In this document: positions 9,493-19,708 of the stretch, one piece after another
Numbering within the stretch: position 1 is the stretch's first letter
Layout of the letters: each line of letters begins with the position of its first letter
NCBI GenBank assembly: GCA_019508115.1
Contig: JAEKMC010000073.1
Location: forward strand, 1-37,843
Source: Sphingomonas sp.
GTDB taxonomy: Bacteria; Pseudomonadota; Alphaproteobacteria; Sphingomonadales; Sphingomonadaceae
Length of the DNA stretch: 37,843 bases
Direction of reading: 5' to 3'
The notes under the pieces: model-generated
Told to the model about the DNA's origin: nothing
Databases searched by the model: none
Seen by the model: the letters and a program-made list of their open reading frames with translations, nothing else
Position numbers and translations under genes: made by a program

Positions 9493-9611
9493 GCACCAGC
9501 GAAGTGCGCGCTTAGACGGGCTTTTCCCCCGATGCAACGCGCTACCCGAAAAAACCCCAAATATCCGCGCGACGACCTGCCTTGACGGGGCGGTGCACCC
9601 CTTATGGCAAC

Positions 9612-9637
9612 GGAACGTCGCCCTCTTGCGGTTCGTT
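9612..9637 (+). promoter_or_regulatory. EcfG-type (general stress response) promoter candidate
   Basis: GGAAC (9612-9616) - 17 nt - CGTT (9634-9637), 65 bp upstream of the ATG at 9702; matches the alphaproteobacterial sigma-EcfG consensus GGAAC-N16/17-CGTT. Confidence 0.65.
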
Positions 9638-9701
9638 TTTCTCCCAGCAGCCACGTTCGCTCCGAACGGGCCGTACTTGGAAAGAGATGCAGGAGGTTTC
9701 A

Positions 9702-10556
9702 ATGGCTTACGAGCGTAACGATCGCCGCTGGGACATAGGCGCCGACCGCGATTATAGCGGCTATGGCGACGGCAACCGTGCCCGATCCTATGGTGGGCCG
9801 GCGCGTTGGGACGAGGATCGAGCACGCTCCTATGGCGACTATGGTTCCTATGGTGGAACCAGCCCTTCGCGCGACTATCGCGGCGAACGCTTCAACGAGC
9901 CCCGGCGGGATTATCGCGGTGGCCCGACGGGCTCGTCCTACGAAGACCGCGATTTCTTCGAGCGCGCCGGCGACGAGGTTCGCTCCTGGTTCGGCGACGA
10001 GGAGGCGGAGCGCCGCCGGCGGATGGACGAGTTGCGCGATCGCTATGACGAGCGCAGTTCCGGCCGGAGCGGCTACGGCGCGTCGGGCTATCGTAGCCGG
10101 CACGAGCATGACCCGCATTATCGTGCTTGGCGCGACCGCCAGCTCGAATCGCTCGACCGCGACTATGACGAATATCGCCGCGAGAATCAGAGCAGGTTCG
10201 ACACCGAATTCGGGTCATGGCGTCAGAGCCGGCAGAGCCAGCGCGAACTATTGCAACGCGTGACCGAGCATCAGGACGTGGTCGGATCGGATGGCGAGCA
10301 TATCGGCACGGTCGATCATGTCCGCGGCGACCGCATCTTGCTGACCAGATCCGATTCGGCGGCGCATGGTCGTCACCATTCAATTCCCTCCTCCTGGATC
10401 ACTTCGGTTGAGGATAAGGTGACCGTCAGCAAGACCGCCGATCAGGCCAGGCAGCATTGGCGCGACGAGGAGCGCAATAGCGGCGGCGGGCTATTCGGAC
10501 GCGATGACGGCGACCGCAACGTCGATCTCAACCGGAGCTTCTCCGGCACATATTGA
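9702..10556 (+). CDS. Tyr/Arg/Gly-rich protein with SWFGDEEAERRRRMDE motif and C-terminal PRC-barrel-like (DUF2171-type) region
   Basis: ATG 9702 with AGGAGG RBS at 9691; repeated RxYGxYG/DYRGG segments; C-terminal QDVVGSDGEHIGTVDHVRGDRILLTR. Confidence 0.8.
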   Translation: MAYERNDRRWDIGADRDYSGYGDGNRARSYGGPARWDEDRARSYGDYGSYGGTSPSRDYRGERFNEPRRDYRGGPTGSSYEDRDFFERAGDEVRSWFGDEEAERRRRMDELRDRYDERSSGRSGYGASGYRSRHEHDPHYRAWRDRQLESLDRDYDEYRRENQSRFDTEFGSWRQSRQSQRELLQRVTEHQDVVGSDGEHIGTVDHVRGDRILLTRSDSAAHGRHHSIPSSWITSVEDKVTVSKTADQARQHWRDEERNSGGGLFGRDDGDRNVDLNRSFSGTY

Positions 10557-10578
10557 CCGGCTCAGCCGGTCGAAGGCG

Positions 10579-10607
10579 AGGGCCCGGCCGTAAGACCGGG
10601 CCCTTTG
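10579..10607. terminator. Bidirectional hairpin terminator between convergent genes
   Basis: AGGGCCCGG-ccgtaaga-CCGGGCCCT followed by TTGCTTATTT; sits between stops at 10556 and 10609. Confidence 0.65.
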
Positions 10608-10608
10608 C

Positions 10609-12249
10609 TTATTTGCCCGGTGCCGGCGCGTCGGCCTTGGGCTGGTTCGGCGCGAAGATGTCGCCGAAGAAGTCGTCCTTGAACCACATCGGGCGTTGTT
10701 CGCCATCGGCCATGGCGCGCGTGATGCGGTAATTGATGTCCGTGAAGCGTGCGCCTTCGTCCCAATGGATCGGCAGCTTCATGTCGTCGCTGGGCTTATG
10801 ATAATGATTGGCTTCGAAGTCGGCCCAGGCTGCCTTGCCGTCGCCCGCCCAGCCGGTCGCCAGGAATACCGCCGGCACGCCTTGGCGCACGAACATATAA
10901 TGGTCGGACCGGACGAACACCGTCTCCTGCGGCTCGGGATCGGGGGAGAGCGCCACACCCATCGGCTTGCCGGAGGCGGCCACGGTCGGCCCGATCGTCG
11001 AATGGTCGGCCCCGAACGCATTCACGTCGGTGAAGTGATAGGTCAGAAGCGGCATGTCGAGATCGACGTCGCCGACGATGCTCGCGATCGGCACGGTCGG
11101 GTGGCGCGCATAATAATCCGCGCCGAGCAGTCCTTCCTCCTCGCCGGTCGAGGCGAGGAAGATCAGCGATCGGCGCGGCTTGTCCGGATCCTGCGTCGCG
11201 GCGCGCCCGACCTCGATCATCGTCGCAATCCCCGCCGCATTATCGAGTGCACCATTGTTGATCCGGTCGGTGTCGGGCCTGTCGTCGGGTTGCGGCGGCG
11301 TAATGCCGATATGGTCCGAATGCGCCGACAGCACGACATATTCGGGCGCGAGCCTGGGGTCGCTGCCGGGCAGGATGCCGACCACGTTGGCGCTGCTGAT
11401 CCGCTTGGTCTCGGTATGGTCCACGATATGCGCTTTGGTCTTGAGCGCGAAACCCTTGACCGCCCCCTTGTCCGCCCGGTCGAGCACCGCTTTCAGGCCT
11501 TTGGGTGAGCCGGCGAACAGGGCTTCGGCGGCCTCTCCGGTGGCATAACCGTAAGCGGAAAGCCCGGCCTCGTCATGCGGCCTGCCGTCGGCTTCCAGCC
11601 AGGACACCGCGGCGAAGGTGGCGTTGCGCCGCACCGATGGCCATGGCCGGATCTTTGCCACCGCGCGCGAGTAGATCTGGATCATTCCGACCGCGCCGCG
11701 CTTGCCCGCCATCGTCCGCTTCTCGGCAGCATAATAAGCGCCGGCCTCGCTCGGCGTGCCGACCGGGAAATTGGCAAGCGCGACCACGATCTTGCCCTTG
11801 ACGTCGAGCCCGCGATAATCGTCATGACCATGTTTCGGGTCGTCGATGCCGTAGCCGACGAACATCAGAGGCGCCGTCACGTCAGGATTGGGAAAAGCGG
11901 GGTTTCGGCGCAGCACGACGTCGCTCCCATCCGCCCAGCTTTTGCTGCCCTGGGGGCCGCTGATCGTCATGGATCCCAGCGCGCTCTGTGAAGTCTCGGC
12001 CAGGCCAAAGCGCTGGAAATAGGTGCCGTCGTCGCCGCCGGGCTTGAGGCCCAAGGCGGTAAATTGCGACGCGATGTAGCGCACCGCGATCTCATGGCCG
12101 GGGCTGCCGGTGCGGCGGCCGAGCAGCATATCGTCGGCGAGGAAGGCGACATGGCTTTTGTAGGCGTCGGCGCTGAACTGCGGTGCGGCCTGGATCGGCG
12201 CGGCGGCGGCAAGCGCCAGCCCGGCCGGAAGCATGAGGTTGAAACGCAT
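10609..12249 (-). CDS. M28 family metallopeptidase, secreted
   Basis: 546 aa; signal peptide MRFNLMLPAGLALAAAAPIQAA; VVLSAHSDHIG, NGALDNAAGIATMIEVGRA, STGEEEGLLGADYYARHP. Confidence 0.85.
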   Translation of the reverse strand: MRFNLMLPAGLALAAAAPIQAAPQFSADAYKSHVAFLADDMLLGRRTGSPGHEIAVRYIASQFTALGLKPGGDDGTYFQRFGLAETSQSALGSMTISGPQGSKSWADGSDVVLRRNPAFPNPDVTAPLMFVGYGIDDPKHGHDDYRGLDVKGKIVVALANFPVGTPSEAGAYYAAEKRTMAGKRGAVGMIQIYSRAVAKIRPWPSVRRNATFAAVSWLEADGRPHDEAGLSAYGYATGEAAEALFAGSPKGLKAVLDRADKGAVKGFALKTKAHIVDHTETKRISSANVVGILPGSDPRLAPEYVVLSAHSDHIGITPPQPDDRPDTDRINNGALDNAAGIATMIEVGRAATQDPDKPRRSLIFLASTGEEEGLLGADYYARHPTVPIASIVGDVDLDMPLLTYHFTDVNAFGADHSTIGPTVAASGKPMGVALSPDPEPQETVFVRSDHYMFVRQGVPAVFLATGWAGDGKAAWADFEANHYHKPSDDMKLPIHWDEGARFTDINYRITRAMADGEQRPMWFKDDFFGDIFAPNQPKADAPAPGK

Positions 12250-12313
12250 CTATTCCCCCTTGAGCTGATCGCCCGCTGTGCGAATCGGCCTGTGTGCGGT
12301 CAAGCTGCGCGGT

Positions 12314-13600
12314 TCAGGCCAGCGTATCGATGATGTGAATGACCACGCCGACGAGCCCACCGACCAGCGTGCCGTTGATACGGATATATTGGAGGTCGCG
12401 CCCGACCGCATTTTCCAGCCGGTCGGTCACTGTCCGCGCATCCCAGCCGCGCACGGTTTCGGACACGAGGGTGACGATGCCGTCCCCATAGGAAGCGACC
12501 AGGCCGGCGGTGGCGCGCCTGGCGAAGCGATTGACCGCGAAGCGGACGCGTTCGTCCTCTTGCAGGCGCGTCCCCATCTGGCGCATCGCCTCGCCGAATT
12601 TGCCCGCGGCGACCGCCTGCGGATCGCGCGCCGCGCGCAGCATCGCCGCGCGCGCATTCTGCCACAGCCCATCCAGCCATTCCCCCACCGCCGGATTGGC
12701 GAGCGCGGCATCGCGGAAGGCCGCTACCTTCTCCTGCAATTCGGGATCGGTCTGGAGCCGCTGCGCGAGACTGGCCAGCCCCTCCTCGGCCCTGACGCGG
12801 AGCGGATGGTTGAGGTCTTCCGCCATGTCGCCCAGCAGCTTGAACAGGCCGTCCAGGATCTTGGTCGACAGCGTTTCGTCGAGCCCGGTCCAGCGCAGGA
12901 TCGATCCCGCGCGCTCGTGGATCATCTGGCGGAACAGCGCTTCGTTGGCGTCGAGCGTACGGCCGGTCCACAGGATCGCGGCGTTGATCATCGGCCGATG
13001 CCGCCCTTCATCCATCGCCGCCGCCATCAGCTTGCCGAGCATGGGCGCGACGTCGAGCGTCTTCAGCCGCTGCGACACCGCGCTCTTGAATAATTGGCCG
13101 AGACGCTCGTCGCCCAAGCTTTCGAGCAATGTCTCGGCGAGCTTGCCCGCGCCCGCGCGCATCGCGCCTTCACGCGGCGGCGCGGCGAGCACGCGGCCGA
13201 TCGCATGCGCAACGTCGAGCTTGGCCATGCGTCGTGCAACGATCCCAGGCACCAGGAAATTGGCGCGCAGGAAACTTGCCAGGCTGTCGCCGATCCGATC
13301 CTTGTTGCGCGGGATGATCGCCGTGTGCGGGATCGGCAGGCCGAGCGGGTGGCGGAAAAGCGCGGTCACCGCGAACCAATCGGCGAGCCCGCCGACCATC
13401 GCCGCCTCGGCAAAGGCGCGGACATAGCCCCAGGCGGGGTGATGATGCTCAAGCGCGCGGGCGAGGAAGAACAGCCCCGCCATCGCGACCAGCAAACCGG
13501 CCGCGATGATCCGCATCTGGCGAACGCCGCCATGCGTGGGGCTCAGGCGCTCCTTTAGCGTCACTGGAGGTTCCGGGGTAACGGCATGTCCATCAGACAA
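12314..13600 (-). CDS. DUF445 family membrane protein
   Basis: 428 aa; AEAAMVGGLADWFAVTALFRHPLGLPIPHTAIIPRNKDRIG is typical of DUF445. Confidence 0.85.
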   Translation of the reverse strand: MSDGHAVTPEPPVTLKERLSPTHGGVRQMRIIAAGLLVAMAGLFFLARALEHHHPAWGYVRAFAEAAMVGGLADWFAVTALFRHPLGLPIPHTAIIPRNKDRIGDSLASFLRANFLVPGIVARRMAKLDVAHAIGRVLAAPPREGAMRAGAGKLAETLLESLGDERLGQLFKSAVSQRLKTLDVAPMLGKLMAAAMDEGRHRPMINAAILWTGRTLDANEALFRQMIHERAGSILRWTGLDETLSTKILDGLFKLLGDMAEDLNHPLRVRAEEGLASLAQRLQTDPELQEKVAAFRDAALANPAVGEWLDGLWQNARAAMLRAARDPQAVAAGKFGEAMRQMGTRLQEDERVRFAVNRFARRATAGLVASYGDGIVTLVSETVRGWDARTVTDRLENAVGRDLQYIRINGTLVGGLVGVVIHIIDTLA

Positions 13601-13621
13601 TAGCCATCACCCCGGAAAGGT

Positions 13622-16600
13622 TCACTCCGCCGGATGCGCGATGGCGGGCGGAAGCGCGCCTTCGCCGCCATTGGTGAGCGCCTTGCCGATTCCGCGGCCG
13701 ATCCGCTTTTCGATGCCGTCGGCCAGGCTGAAGCCGGGCGGCACGATCAGCAGCGTGAGCAAGGTCGACAGGATCAGACCGCCGATCACGGTGACCGCCA
13801 TCGGCTGATTCCACGATCCGTCGCCGCCGATCGACAGCGCGGTCGGCATCATGCCCGCGACCATCGCGACCGTTGTCATCACGATCGGCTGCGCGCGCTT
13901 GTGGCCTGCGTCGAGGATCGAATCCATCAGCGGACGGCCATGGCGCATCTCTTCGATCGCGAAGTCGACCAGCAGGATCGAATTCTTGGCGACGATGCCG
14001 AACAGCATGAGGATGCCGATCAGCACCGGCAGCGAGATCGCCATGCCGGCGATCCACAGCGCGATCATGCCGCCCAGCGGAGCCAGCAGCAGCGAGCTCA
14101 TATTGACCAGCGGCGGGATCACACGGCGATAGAGCAGCACCAGCACCGCGAACACGAGCAGCACGCCCGCGGCCAGCGCGATGATGAAATTCTGCACCAT
14201 CTCGGCCTGCCATTTGGCCTCGCCATCCGCTGCATAATGCACACTCGGCGGCAGATTCTTCATCGACGGCAGCAGCAGGATTTTCGCGCGCTCGTCGCCC
14301 GATAGCGCGCCAGGCGCCAGATCGGCGCTGATGACGGTGCGGCGTTCCTGATTGTAGCGCAGGATCTGCGACGGACCGGCGCCGAAGCTGATGTCGGCAA
14401 CCACCTTGAGCGGCACGGTTGAACCCGTCCGCGTCTGGACCGGCAAATTCTGGATCGTCGACAGATCGCGGCGGCTATTCTCGTCGAGCATCACCCGGAT
14501 CGGGATCTGGCGATCGGATAGCGAGAATTTGGCCGCATTCTGGTCGATATCGCCCAGGGTCGCGATCCGGATCGTCTGGCTGAGCGCGGCGGTGGTGACG
14601 CCCAGGTCGGCCGCCAGGTCGAGCCGCGGCTTGATCACGACTTCCGGCCGCGGAAGGTCGCTCTCCACGCGCGGCTGGCGCAGGCCGGGCATGGCCTTCA
14701 TCTCCTCCGCCACCTTGGCGGCGGCGGCGGACAAGGCCGCGGGATCGTCACCGGCGAGCATCACCGAGACGTCGCGCGAGCTGCTCCCGCCGCCATTTTG
14801 CGACTCGAAATTGATGCGCGCGTCCGGGATGCGCGACAGGACCGGCTGCATCGCACGCTCGAATTCGGTGCTCGTGCGCGTGCGCTCGTCCCGCAGGTTC
14901 ATCACGATTTCGGCCGACCCGACCTCGATATATTCCACAGCATGCAGCACGTCCGGCTGGCTTGTCAGGAGCTTGGTGGCGCGATCTGCGACAGCCTTGG
15001 TCTGCTCGAGCGTCGTGCCCGGTGCCATCGTGATTTGCAGATGGCTCGTATCGGCGTTGAGCGGCGGCTGGAACGTCTTCGGCAGGTACGCCATGATCGC
15101 GATCGTCATGAAGAACGCGAACACGCCGACCATCATCGTCAGCTTGCGGTTGTCGCGCAGGAACAGCCGATACCATTTGCGCGGCGCACCCGTATTGCGC
15201 TCGAGCGTCCAGTGCAGGATCTGCATGTAGCGATCCATCAGCCAGCCTTCGCCATGGCTCGCCTGGCCGTGCGCCTTGAGGAAATAGGCGGCGACCATGG
15301 GCGTGATCATGCGCGCGACGGCAAGGCTCATCAGCACCGCGACGACGACGGTGAAGCCGAAATTCTTGAAGAACTGCCCGGCAATGCCCGGCATCAGTGC
15401 CACCGGCAGGAAGACGGCGACGATCGAGAAGGTCGTCGCGACCACGGCGATGCCGATCTCGTCGGCGGCATCGATCGCGGCCTGGAAAGCGGTTTTGCCC
15501 ATGCGCATGTGGCGCACGATATTCTCGATCTCCACGATCGCATCGTCGACCAGCACGCCCGACACCAAGCTCAATGCGAGCAGGGTCATGAAATTGAGCG
15601 TGAAGCCCATCAGGCTCAGAAGCCAGAAGGTCGGGATCGCGGAGAGCGGGATCGCCAGTGCCGAAATGGCGGTGGCGCGCTTGTCGCGCAGGAACAGGAA
15701 GACCACCGCGACCGCCAGCACGGCGCCCTCGATCATCGAGCGCATCGCCGCCTTATAATTGCGCAAGGTATATTTCACCGAATTGGCCCGCTGGATGAAG
15801 TGGACCTTCGGATTTTCCTTCTCGATCTTCGCCAGTTCCTTCACGGCGGCGTCGAACACCGCGACATCGGAGGCGCCGCGCGAGCGCTTCAGGCCGAAAG
15901 AGACGACCGGCTTGCCGTCCATGATCGCGAGCGTGCGCTGCTCGCCGAAGCCATCGCGTACGTCGGCGATGTCGGCGAGGCGGATCGAACGGCCGCCGCC
16001 GAGCTGGATCTGCTGCTGGCCCAGCGTATAGGCGTCGCGCGCATTGCCCAGCACGCGCACGGACTGTTCGGTACCGGCCACCTCGGCGCGGCCGCCCGCC
16101 GCGTTCATGTTCATCTGCATCAATTGCTGGTTGAGCTGAGACGCGGTGATGCCTTGGGCCTGCATCTTCTCGGGCTTGAGGATGACACGGATCTCACGGT
16201 TGACCGCGCCGTGCGTCTCGACCTGCTGCATGCCATCGATCGCGAGCAGGCGGCGCGAGACCGTATCCTGAACGAACCAGGACAATTGCTCCATCGTCAT
16301 ATCGGTCGCTTCGACCGAGAAATTGGCGAGCGCGTTGCCGTTGATGCTCACGCGCTGGACCTGCGGCTCGATAATGCCTTCGGGAAGCGAGCCGCGGATT
16401 TGCGCGACGGCATCGCGCACATCGGTCGTGGCGCGGTCGACCGGCGTTTCGATCGAGAATTGAACGAAGGTCCCCGAGCTGCCCTCTGAAACGGTCGAGT
16501 TGATTTCCTCGACGCCCTCGAGGTTGCGGACCGCCGCCTCGACCTTCTGCGTGACCTGCGTCTCAAGCTCGGTCGGGGCGGCGCCCGGCTGGCTGATCTG

Positions 16601-16750
16601 CACATAGACGCCCGGAAAAGTAATCTCCGGATTCTGGTTCACGCTCATGCGCATGAACGAGACGAGCCCCGCCAGCGTCAGCGCGACGAACAGAACGATC
16701 GGCGGAACCGGATTGCGGATCGACCAGGCGGAAATGTTCCGGAAGTTCAT
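13622..16750 (-). CDS. RND family efflux permease
   Basis: 1042 aa AcrB/HAE1-like; MRMSVNQNPEITFPGVYVQISQPGAAPTELETQV, VDDAIVEIENI, GIVAKNSILLVDFA. Confidence 0.93.
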   Translation of the reverse strand: MNFRNISAWSIRNPVPPIVLFVALTLAGLVSFMRMSVNQNPEITFPGVYVQISQPGAAPTELETQVTQKVEAAVRNLEGVEEINSTVSEGSSGTFVQFSIETPVDRATTDVRDAVAQIRGSLPEGIIEPQVQRVSINGNALANFSVEATDMTMEQLSWFVQDTVSRRLLAIDGMQQVETHGAVNREIRVILKPEKMQAQGITASQLNQQLMQMNMNAAGGRAEVAGTEQSVRVLGNARDAYTLGQQQIQLGGGRSIRLADIADVRDGFGEQRTLAIMDGKPVVSFGLKRSRGASDVAVFDAAVKELAKIEKENPKVHFIQRANSVKYTLRNYKAAMRSMIEGAVLAVAVVFLFLRDKRATAISALAIPLSAIPTFWLLSLMGFTLNFMTLLALSLVSGVLVDDAIVEIENIVRHMRMGKTAFQAAIDAADEIGIAVVATTFSIVAVFLPVALMPGIAGQFFKNFGFTVVVAVLMSLAVARMITPMVAAYFLKAHGQASHGEGWLMDRYMQILHWTLERNTGAPRKWYRLFLRDNRKLTMMVGVFAFFMTIAIMAYLPKTFQPPLNADTSHLQITMAPGTTLEQTKAVADRATKLLTSQPDVLHAVEYIEVGSAEIVMNLRDERTRTSTEFERAMQPVLSRIPDARINFESQNGGGSSSRDVSVMLAGDDPAALSAAAAKVAEEMKAMPGLRQPRVESDLPRPEVVIKPRLDLAADLGVTTAALSQTIRIATLGDIDQNAAKFSLSDRQIPIRVMLDENSRRDLSTIQNLPVQTRTGSTVPLKVVADISFGAGPSQILRYNQERRTVISADLAPGALSGDERAKILLLPSMKNLPPSVHYAADGEAKWQAEMVQNFIIALAAGVLLVFAVLVLLYRRVIPPLVNMSSLLLAPLGGMIALWIAGMAISLPVLIGILMLFGIVAKNSILLVDFAIEEMRHGRPLMDSILDAGHKRAQPIVMTTVAMVAGMMPTALSIGGDGSWNQPMAVTVIGGLILSTLLTLLIVPPGFSLADGIEKRIGRGIGKALTNGGEGALPPAIAHPAE

Positions 16751-16761
16751 GTCTTTCGTCC

Positions 16762-17922
16762 TCAGCGAGCTCTGGGCTGCAGGTCGGGCTTCACTTTGTC
16801 GCCGTCATTCAGGAACGCGCCGGCTGCCGCGACCACCCGTTCGGTGCCCGCCAGTCCGCTCAGGACCGTCACGCCGCGATCGTCGACGTCGCCGATCTTG
16901 ATGTTGCGACGGACGACCTTGTCGCCCGCGACGATGATATAGACGAAATTGCCCTTGGCATCACTCTGTACCGCACTTTCGGGAAGGAGCGGCACGTCGC
17001 CCACGCCGCCGCCGACCTCGGCCGCGGCGAAACCGCCGGGACGCAGCGCGGCATTGTAAGGCAGCTCAATCCGGATCGTGCCCTGACGGCTGCTCGGGTC
17101 GATTACCGGCGAAATCTGCCAGACATGGCCCGGAATCCTGAGCGTGGTACCAACCGGTGTGACCATCGCCGTCGATCCGACATGGACCCGCTGGAGGTCG
17201 GATTCGGCGAGCCGCGCCTGCAGCTCCATCTTGCCTTCCGACGCGATCCGGAAGAGCGCGCCCGAGCTCGGGTTTACGATCTGCCCGGCTTCGACGCTGC
17301 GCGTCAGCACCAGGCCAGCGGTCGGCGCACGAATGTCTAGCCGTCCGATCGTCGCCTGCTGCTGTTTGAGTTGCGCTTGTGCGACTGCAACGCGCGCATT
17401 GGCGCCGTCGAGCGCGGCTTGCTTGGCGTCGATATCGGCCTGGGATATGAAGCCGCTCTTCACCAGCGCCTTGGCCCGGATCAGGTTGGATTTGGCGAGC
17501 TCGGCATCGGCGCGCGCTTGCGCGATCGACGCGGCCAGTGCATTCGCCTGCTGCACCTGGACCGACCGATCGACCGTCGCCAGGGCTTGGCCCGCGGCGA
17601 CCCAGGTGCCAGGTTCGACCAGGACGGCGCGCACGACGCCGCCTTCGCCCGCCACGCCGACCGGCATGTCGCGCCGCGCGCCGATATTTCCGACCGCGGG
17701 AATCTCGGTCGTCACCGTGTGGCGGCCGGGGATGATAACGGTAACAGAAGGCGCGGCATCGCCCCCCGCGGCAGGCGCGGCCTTCTTGTGGAGCATCAGG
17801 AACAGCAGGCCGATCACGACGACGGCGATGATCCCGCCGATGATCAGCATCCGCGTTCTGCGGCTCCGCCGTTCATCTTCGTCCAGATAATCCGCCGGAT
17901 CGATACCCGCTTCCATATTCAT
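16762..17922 (-). CDS. RND efflux periplasmic adaptor (membrane fusion) protein
   Basis: Likely ATG 17922 (MNMEAGIDPADYLDEDERRSRRTRML) then a TM helix; AIDRSVQVQQANALAASIAQARADAELAKS-type coiled coil and IRAPTAGLVL lipoyl-like motif; adjacent to RND permease. Confidence 0.9.
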   Translation of the reverse strand: MNMEAGIDPADYLDEDERRSRRTRMLIIGGIIAVVVIGLLFLMLHKKAAPAAGGDAAPSVTVIIPGRHTVTTEIPAVGNIGARRDMPVGVAGEGGVVRAVLVEPGTWVAAGQALATVDRSVQVQQANALAASIAQARADAELAKSNLIRAKALVKSGFISQADIDAKQAALDGANARVAVAQAQLKQQQATIGRLDIRAPTAGLVLTRSVEAGQIVNPSSGALFRIASEGKMELQARLAESDLQRVHVGSTAMVTPVGTTLRIPGHVWQISPVIDPSSRQGTIRIELPYNAALRPGGFAAAEVGGGVGDVPLLPESAVQSDAKGNFVYIIVAGDKVVRRNIKIGDVDDRGVTVLSGLAGTERVVAAAGAFLNDGDKVKPDLQPRAR

Positions 17923-18014
17923 CTCGCCGTCCCATCCTCGCGTCTCGACGCGAATTCCCCTCGCATCGTCGCCCGACTGTATTATCAATATATATCACCT
18001 GGCTCAAGCGTTGT

Positions 18015-18935
18015 TTATCGCGCCTGAACCAGCGTCAGGATCGACCAGTCCCCGCTGTCGATGCGGGCGGACGATCTCATTCCGTTCGATGCATATGCCG
18101 CTAGCACATCATCGGCCTGGCTTGCCAGAAGGCCGGCGAGGACGATGGTTCCATTTTGGTGGAGTGTTGCAACCAGGTCCGATGCGAGCGCAATCAATGG
18201 CCCGGCCAGGATATTGGCGACGATCAGATCAAAGGGCGCCGCCGCCTGGATATGCGGGTCGTCCATGCCGTCTGCGGCGACCAGGCTGATCGCATCGGCG
18301 GGGATGGCATTGATCGCCATATTCTCGGCGGTGACCTCGATCGCGATCGGATCGATGTCGGAAGCCAGGATCGCGGCCTCGGGCCAGAGCGTGCGCGCAC
18401 CGAAGGCGAGCAGGCCGGTCCCGGTGCCGATATCCGCGATCCGGCGAAAATCCTTGCCCTCGCGCGCCAGCCGGTCGAGCGCGGTCAGGCAGCCCGCCGT
18501 GGTCTCGTGATGGCCGGTGCCGAACGCGCGGCTCGCTTCGATCCGGAAGGCGGTCGCCCCGGCCGGGATCCGGTCGGCATGCGCGGCGGTATGGACGAAG
18601 AAGCGCCCCGCGCGGATCGGTTCGAGGAACCCCTGGCTTATCGTGACCCAGTCCTCGTCCTCGATTCTCTCGATCTTGGGCAGGGCGTCGCCCACGCTTG
18701 GCACGAGCGCGCGGATGCGCTCGATCAGCGCCGCATCTGGTTCCGCGCCCAGATAGACGTCGAGTTGCCATTCCTCGGGCCGGCTGAGGTCGGGCTCGCT
18801 CGTCATTAGGGTCGGCGGCGGATCGATTCCCAGATCGGGTTCGATCGTGGCGAGGGCCTCACCTTCGGCGCGCGTGCAGGGGAAGAAGGTGACCTTCCAG
18901 CTTTCCGCCGCCTGTGTCTCCCATTCAGCGGACAT
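18015..18935 (-). CDS. prmA: Ribosomal protein L11 methyltransferase
   Basis: FRIEASRAFGTGHHETTAGCLTALDRL, IADIGTGTGLLAFGA, DLIVANILAGPLIALA. Confidence 0.9.
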   Translation of the reverse strand: MSAEWETQAAESWKVTFFPCTRAEGEALATIEPDLGIDPPPTLMTSEPDLSRPEEWQLDVYLGAEPDAALIERIRALVPSVGDALPKIERIEDEDWVTISQGFLEPIRAGRFFVHTAAHADRIPAGATAFRIEASRAFGTGHHETTAGCLTALDRLAREGKDFRRIADIGTGTGLLAFGARTLWPEAAILASDIDPIAIEVTAENMAINAIPADAISLVAADGMDDPHIQAAAPFDLIVANILAGPLIALASDLVATLHQNGTIVLAGLLASQADDVLAAYASNGMRSSARIDSGDWSILTLVQAR

Positions 18936-19632
18936 AGGAGGCTCCGTTGATGTCGAGCACCGCACCGGTCATTGATGGCGGCGCCTCGAGGGCGAGGAAG
19001 CGCACCGTCGCCGCCACCTCGGCCGGCTCCGCGACGCGTCCCAAAGGTATGTCGGCGAGCAAAGCGTCGCCGCCCCGGCTCGCAAGATAATCCTCCGCCA
19101 TGCCGGTCATCGTGAAGCCGGGGCAGACCGCAAAGGCGAGGATATTGTCACGAGCGTACCCGCGCGCGATGCTTTTCGACATCGCGACCATGCCCGCCTT
19201 CGACGCGGCATAATGCCAGTGCTCGGGGCTGTCGCCGCGATGGGCAGCGCGGCTCGCTATATTGATGATCCGCCCGCCGCCGGCCTCGCGGAAGTGGAGC
19301 ACGGCGAGCCGGCTCAATTCGGCTGACGCGGTCAGGTTGATCCGCATCGTCCGTTCCCAATCGGCAAGCCAGGCGTCGTCGCTCTGGTCGATCGGCGCCG
19401 CTTCGAAGATGCCCGCATTGTTGATGAGCACGTCGATCCGCCCGTCGAGCCGGCCCATCGCCTCCCACCACAAGGCGCGGGTCGCCTCGGGATCGGAGAG
19501 ATCGGCCGCAAGGGCTTTGTCGCCGCCGAAAGTCGAATGACCGACAAAGCGCACGTCATCGGTGGCGAAAGAGGCGGCGATCGACGCGCCAATGCCTCGG
19601 CTGGTGCCGGTAGCAAGGATATGGATAGTCAT
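18925..19632 (-). CDS. SDR family oxidoreductase (FabG-like)
   Basis: 235 aa; ATGTSRGIGASIAASF, LINNAGIFE, YAASKAGMVAMSKSIAR, CPGFTMTGMAE; overlaps prmA start by 11 bp. Confidence 0.88.
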   Translation of the reverse strand: MTIHILATGTSRGIGASIAASFATDDVRFVGHSTFGGDKALAADLSDPEATRALWWEAMGRLDGRIDVLINNAGIFEAAPIDQSDDAWLADWERTMRINLTASAELSRLAVLHFREAGGGRIINIASRAAHRGDSPEHWHYAASKAGMVAMSKSIARGYARDNILAFAVCPGFTMTGMAEDYLASRGGDALLADIPLGRVAEPAEVAATVRFLALEAPPSMTGAVLDINGASYVR

Positions 19633-19708
19633 GCCGCGCGGCTTAGCCGTCTAAGCCGCGCGGACAAATCTATCAGTTCGATTCCGGTGTTTTTTGAATC
19701 TGGCCCGG

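Noticed and set aside
9313-9585. Small ORFs reading GAEGNRTPDLCSAIAALSHLSYSPAP / VELRGIEPLTSAVRLQRSPI
   Set aside because: Classic mis-translation across the tRNA-Ala gene.
14798-16489. 563-aa plus-strand ORF opposite the RND permease
   Set aside because: His/Arg/Asp-rich shadow ORF; the minus-strand RND translation is canonical throughout.
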